From: Diphasiastrum complanatum
Lineage: Eukaryota > Streptophyta > Lycopodiopsida > Lycopodiales > Lycopodiaceae
Direction: 5' to 3'
Assembly: GCA_029204225.1 (NCBI GenBank)
Contig: CM055109.1
Span: 19,359,783-19,423,782 of the forward strand
Length of the DNA: 64,000 nucleotides
A program made the translations under genes and the position numbers. The notes under the pieces were generated by a model. The model was given only the letters and a program-made list of their open reading frames with translations, did not search any database and was not told where the DNA came from. Each line of letters opens with the position of its first letter. Within the stretch, counting starts at the first letter, position 1. Positions 59,745 through 64,000 of this stretch are shown here, in pieces.

Positions 59745-62400
59745 TCATAGAAGACCCATGTTGAAGAAAGCAAGGATAGATGATGATGTCAATACTGAAG
59801 AGGAAACAGTGGTCCTGCTCACATGAGCCCTAGGTCTGCGACGTCTCCTAGTAACCATGAAAATTAGTCTCGAAGCATTACACTGTCGTCGGTCCTGGTG
59901 AAGGTCTTGAGAGGGAATATCTAACTCACACAAGAATATGCACGATAGATAGCCCCCTTGATGTATTGATGGGATCCCTCTGGTAAATCCAAAATAGCCA
60001 TGCCATAGGTACATAAGAGACGAGAAGCCTGGGAGTACCATGATTATTGATGACCCTAGTGATGAAGTTGTTGAGAAGAGAGAAGAGCTATGCGTGAATA
60101 ATGTGAAACCAGAAGACTCATCATTCTATGGATGTATGTAATCAACCTGAAAATAGCTTCAACCCGAAGTGGTATGACAACAAACTCAGCAAGGATAATT
60201 TGGTGAGAATTGGAAGGCTTGGCCCGGATCACACGTGCAAGCATAGTGACCTGTAGACGAGAAATACTAGTCTACTCTGACTTAAGAATCCCTATGCACC
60301 AAGCCTCCGCTGCATACATACTTGTGGGTGAAACGATGGTGCCAAACAATCTACACTTACTTGGGACATCATGGATGTGTTTCTTGAAGCAAAACCACTC
60401 ATGACCAACCAAAGAAGTGTGACCCTTCCATAGTCTAGCCATGGCGGCCTGTCTCATACTGAAAACTAGTCCAGTGAAAAAATCATAATCTGGATTTTCT
60501 TGTATGCACATTCAAACCAAATAAATCTCCAAAAACCTTGAATGTATCTAAATGCCACTGCAACCCCTCACCAGAGGGAGAAATCAATGTCGGGTCGTCA
60601 GCATAGAGTAAAATGGAAATGTGTATGTCACCAAGCCTGCATCCAAGACCACCATCCCGATTGAAGGCTTTCTCAAGCTCATCAATATACAAGCCAAAAT
60701 GTTTGGGGGAGAGCGAACAACCTTGCTTCACCCCAATCGTACTCCTAATTCTCTCAAAGAGACCCTCCTCAAATATGAAGCATCCACAAACCTGCTAATA
60801 AAAATGCCATGACAGCCAAAATGGTAGTAACAGAGAAGCCAAGATCTCTCAATCTTTGTATGAGCATGTGTCTCAGAATCGAGTCAAAAGCTTTTCGGAA
60901 ATCCACAAAGCAACATTGAACTCTCTCATGTCTAGATCTAGCTTCCCCAATGATAGTTGAACACATGATCAATGGTAGAGTAATGTGCCATGAAACCAGC
61001 TCTGATCCAAGGCTTGTAATCTTCATGTCTCTACCACACTACTAACCATTGCGTGAAGGACAATGCCATAAAGCTTACCTGCAATGTGCCCAATCATAAT
61101 GGTAGGATAATTATCAAGTACACCATGATGGAGGAGAACCAGACATGACAACAAGATTTGGTGATGCCAAATGAGGTGCTAATATATCAATAGCATGATT
61201 CAAGAGTTTGGCCTTTAAGTCATCAACAACCCGTGCTCGACGGTATTCCAACTTCTCAATGGCCAAGGAAACCATATCTGAGGTGAAAACATAGAAGGTA
61301 GAGGAAACGGGAGATATCACGATAGGATCACAGGGAAAGGCATAGAGTGATGTGGCATACTCAGTCTAGAGACGCAGATCTCTCAACAATGGAGGTGGGG
61401 CCCAGGGTATAAACACACTAGAAAGCACCAGAAAAGGAACTATAAAGAAGATCCATAAGTGTCTTTCCTTCAAAAGTATCATAAGAATGCTTTTTATAAT
61501 AGAAAGTGTAACAATATAAATGTTTGAGGTTATGAAGATGATGAGAGAATGAAGATTGTGCGGGAATAACTTCTAGATGGAGCTGTTCACATACATTATC
61601 ATACCAAGGTTGATGGGGATGATGTACATACGAGCGTAGGAAGTTTTTATGATGTTTGGATGGGAAAGCCATGGAAGCAGCAATATGAAGAGCTATAGTG
61701 AGAAAAGATACTTGAGAGTGGATTGGGCTATCGTATGGGAAACTTTGGAGTATGAAAGAGAGACCTTCCTAGTAAAGGTGTGTGTATGCATGACTAAACG
61801 TGTATCTAAGAGCATGTTCCACTGGAGAGGGAGTAGATGGAGAAAGATATAAATGGACGGAAAGAAGAGAATGACCAAATAGTGTGGTGGGAGAAACTAT
61901 CATATAAAAAGCGTATGAGAGATGGTGACCCTATGGAATAGTCTACAATATTGTGGCCACTGGCCACCACTATGGGGATGGCAATTGTAGTCACCAGAGC
62001 ACGGCCAACAAGAGAAGCCACTAAGAATGGCAAGCTCATGAACTTCGCCTAGGAAAAAAAATGCTCACCACATGTAGAAACTAGGCCATGAACATTAGCA
62101 AATATCTTGTTGATTCCCATATCCACACTATCCAAGGCATGTATCCTCAGAGGGTCATCGGTGACTACATGAAACTTTGTTTGTCTAGAAGTCGTCCTAG
62201 CATTGAAATCCCCGGCAATAAGTATATGACCACATTCAAAGTAAAGGAGAATGTCTGAGGAGAGATCAATGTACAAAGAGTCCATCCTATCTACAAAAGT
62301 TGAAGACTCCAGTGGAAGATAACAAACCACCAAATACAAAACCCTGTCAAGCCCAATACTCCGACCAATAAACCGAATACAAAGATATTGTGCATGCTTA
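59745..62400 (-). pseudogene. LINE retrotransposon with AP endonuclease and reverse transcriptase, broken
   Basis: Minus strand, 5' to 3'. The endonuclease tail reads LYLVVCYLPLESSTFVDRMD and GHILIAGDFNARTTSRQTKF (62340-62130; GDFNAR is the endonuclease signature). A linker (PWYDNVCEQLHLEVIP) and AIEKLEYRRARVVDDLKA follow. RT reads CCFVDFRKAFDSILRHMLIQ (60930-60870), KQGCSLSPKHFGLYIDELEK (60730) and LLYADDPTLISPSGEG (YADD box, about 60600). The C-terminus (LVFSMRQAAMARLWKGH, then LFGTIVSPTSMYAAEAWC) reaches 60270, with remnants to 59745. Many frameshifts. The 5' end is cut at about 62400 by an LTR. No poly(A) tail seen. It encodes target-primed copying functions, no longer intact. Confidence 0.85.
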
Positions 62401-62426
62401 TCCTATTGAACAAATCAATGATAGGG

Positions 62427-62584
62427 TGTCATGAGTCGTTGTACAAGCATGCTACTCAACATTTATATTATATTGCAAGAACTCTTGTTTAACATTGTGT
62501 TGTATGTATTTCTGCAATCACTTGGGCCATAGATCAATCGAAGTAAACGAAAGCTTTTCATCTTCTTTCACATGGTATCAGAGC
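62427..62584 (+). mobile_element. copia C6 LTR end and primer site
   Basis: TGGTATCAGAGC at 62573-62584 follows ...CTTCTTTCACA. The LTR start, TGTCATGAG at about 62427, is tentative (146 bp). A leader to about 62750 has no ORF. Plus strand, opposed to the pol fragment next to it. Confidence 0.6.
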
Positions 62585-62753
62585 TTAGGGTTCACCATAT
62601 AGCATGTTTGGATCAAGTTTTGATCAAGTTTGGAGGGCGCTAGTGCTCTAGCGTCATTGGTGAAGCTAGTCACCGCTTTTTATGTCTAACACAAGTTTGG
62701 GAGCAAGATAGCCTATAGATCCAAATTCTTTGTGAATTCTCTATTTTTTATAG

Positions 62754-63287
62754 TTAGAATTTGTTGTTCCTTTTGGCTTGTTTCCAATGAATGATTAATG
62801 GTGCTTGCATATATTGACTTAGCTTGCATACACGATAGCTCAAGTCACGTCTAGTAATGGTGATCCATATTAAAGAGCCTTTAAGTTTCCTAAAGAGGGT
62901 GATGTTCTTAAAGGATTCAGCCTCTCCAATCGGCAATTTGACATTGTGCACCATGGGAGTGTCTATGTGTTTACAATTCTCTATGCAAGAGCAATGATAA
63001 GCCTTTTGGTGACCATCTTGGCACAGGATCAAATGTCTCTTGATAGTCAATAGCCTTTTCTTGGCTATATTCCTTGGCAACCAATCTTGCCTTATGCTTA
63101 GAAATACTACCATCTTGAATATTAGCTTTAGTTTGAACACCCATTTGAATCCTATCACATTCTTTTCACGAGGCAAGTCTATAAGTTCTCTAGTATCATT
63201 TGCAATCAAAGCATCATACTCAAAAGCTAATTGATGTTGGACTGGACTACCAAAGCTAGATGAATTAAGAGCTAACCGAGTCATCAA
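62754..63287 (-). pseudogene. copia C6 pol fragment with RT core deleted
   Basis: A 177-codon frame on the minus strand. It begins with the RT start ([32 protein letters not shown]), jumps at about residue 95-105 past the whole catalytic part, and goes on as the RT/RNase H connection (TPMVHNVKLPIGEAESFKN, then LKGSLIWITITRRDLSYRVC, KLSQYMQAPLIIHWKQAKR). The frame stays open across the deletion. It ends against the opposed C6 leader. Confidence 0.8.
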
Positions 63288-64000
63288 TTAGTAGAATATG
63301 ATGAGGCTCCCAAGCCTATATACATAACATGAAGCCCTACTAATTATGAGTCAGGGCTAGAGGCCAATAACATGTGACCAAATGCCAAGTCATGCTAAAT
63401 AGGGCCCAAGTGCCCAAAGCATAAGGCATTATGTCAAATGATAAGCCAAAGGGCCTATCACCCAAAATAGTGTGGATAGACCAATGATTCATCGAAACGC
63501 GTTTCTTACGTTCGAAACGAACGCATTTTTAAATGACTGTTAAAAAACGCAAAAATTTTTGCTTTTCCGCAGAGGTGACATAATCAGAGTTTTGCGCGAT
63601 AGAGGATCCCATGTTATGTGAGATAAAGGAGAGGAGGTTATGCCTTCTCACAAACAACCATTTAGCCTCAACCCTATTCACATTAGGAGGGGCCTTAGCA
63701 CCTCACTCCATTAAAGGCTCATTGAACCTTTAGCACATTACCTTGAAATACATGGCTATTTAAGCATCGCATCAAGATAAGCAACAACGATCAACTATGG
63801 AAAGGCCTTAATATAATCTGTATCTGATCACCAATAAAAGTGCAACCATCTACCATATCTAAATGATGCCAATCTTCCTCCTTATCTACCCCTTTGTTTG
63901 TGCCAATATGCGTCTCGATTCTCGAACTACCTATTTGTGGCAATCCCAACAATATTTTCTCAAGGCTATCAAAAATGTAGGCATCAAAAATGCAATATTT
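63288..64000. other. no gene recognised
   Basis: Unassigned. GAAACGCGTTTC (63494-63505) followed by more AAACG motifs (to 63560) matches the subterminal motif of the hAT-like family, a possible third, partial copy; its other end is not seen. Confidence 0.4.

Overview
The window is nuclear DNA of a land plant. Two host genes are clear: a cytosolic ribosomal protein eL18 gene and the 3' half of a GSK3/shaggy-like kinase. Both have plant-type GT-AG introns. A third locus is one recognisable exon of an At4g08330-like zinc-ribbon protein. The rest is old transposable-element sequence, long dinucleotide microsatellites and unassigned AT-rich DNA. No prokaryotic, organellar or CRISPR feature was seen. 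The decayed LINEs, a DUF7869-like transposase relic and the high repeat load would fit a large repeat-rich genome, perhaps a non-flowering plant, but the species cannot be fixed from the sequence.

Layout. 0.9-2.4 kb: kinase exons (+). 5.7-7.6 kb: decayed copia element C1 (+), cut by a minus-strand LTR unit (LTR 7.6-8.6 kb, polypurine tract, broken ~500-residue ORF up to 10.2 kb). 11.9-12.8 kb: DUF7869-like transposase relic. 12.9-14.7 kb: copia C2 LTR plus gag. 14.7-16.2 kb: inverted copia C3. 17.1-18.0 kb: gypsy integrase relic. 20.3-21.9 kb: RPL18. 23.5-24.1 kb: minus-strand gypsy integrase relic. 25.7-26.5 kb: hAT-like non-autonomous element. 26.8-27.5 kb: Mutator-like non-autonomous element. 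27.7-31.2 kb: copia and LINE relics.

33-52.7 kb is a nested stack. A gypsy element with an Asp-tRNA primer site (G1, 35255-46984) sits inside the gag of a copia element (C2b, 33770-48455). C2b sits inside a minus-strand chromodomain gypsy (G2), whose LTR abuts a broken protease gene of yet another gypsy (G3). Exact 5-bp target duplications (CTACG and TAGTT) prove the first two levels. G1 carries gag, protease, RT/RNase H and integrase with a few stops or frameshifts, and a long open extra ORF after integrase.

52.8-54.4 kb: copia C5 LTR and gag. 54.7-55.6 kb: second, inverted hAT-like copy. 56.6-58.2 kb: minus-strand exons of a possible host locus. 59.7-62.4 kb: minus-strand LINE with AP endonuclease and reverse transcriptase. 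62.4-63.3 kb: copia LTR/PBS facing + next to an opposed pol fragment.

Apart from the three host loci no working pathway is present. The main interest lies in element structure: nesting, a hAT-like family with a GC-rich core, repeated CTCGCAG-type motifs in G1 untranslated regions, an open extra ORF in an otherwise broken retroelement, and repeated loss of the reverse-transcriptase core in several unrelated copies.
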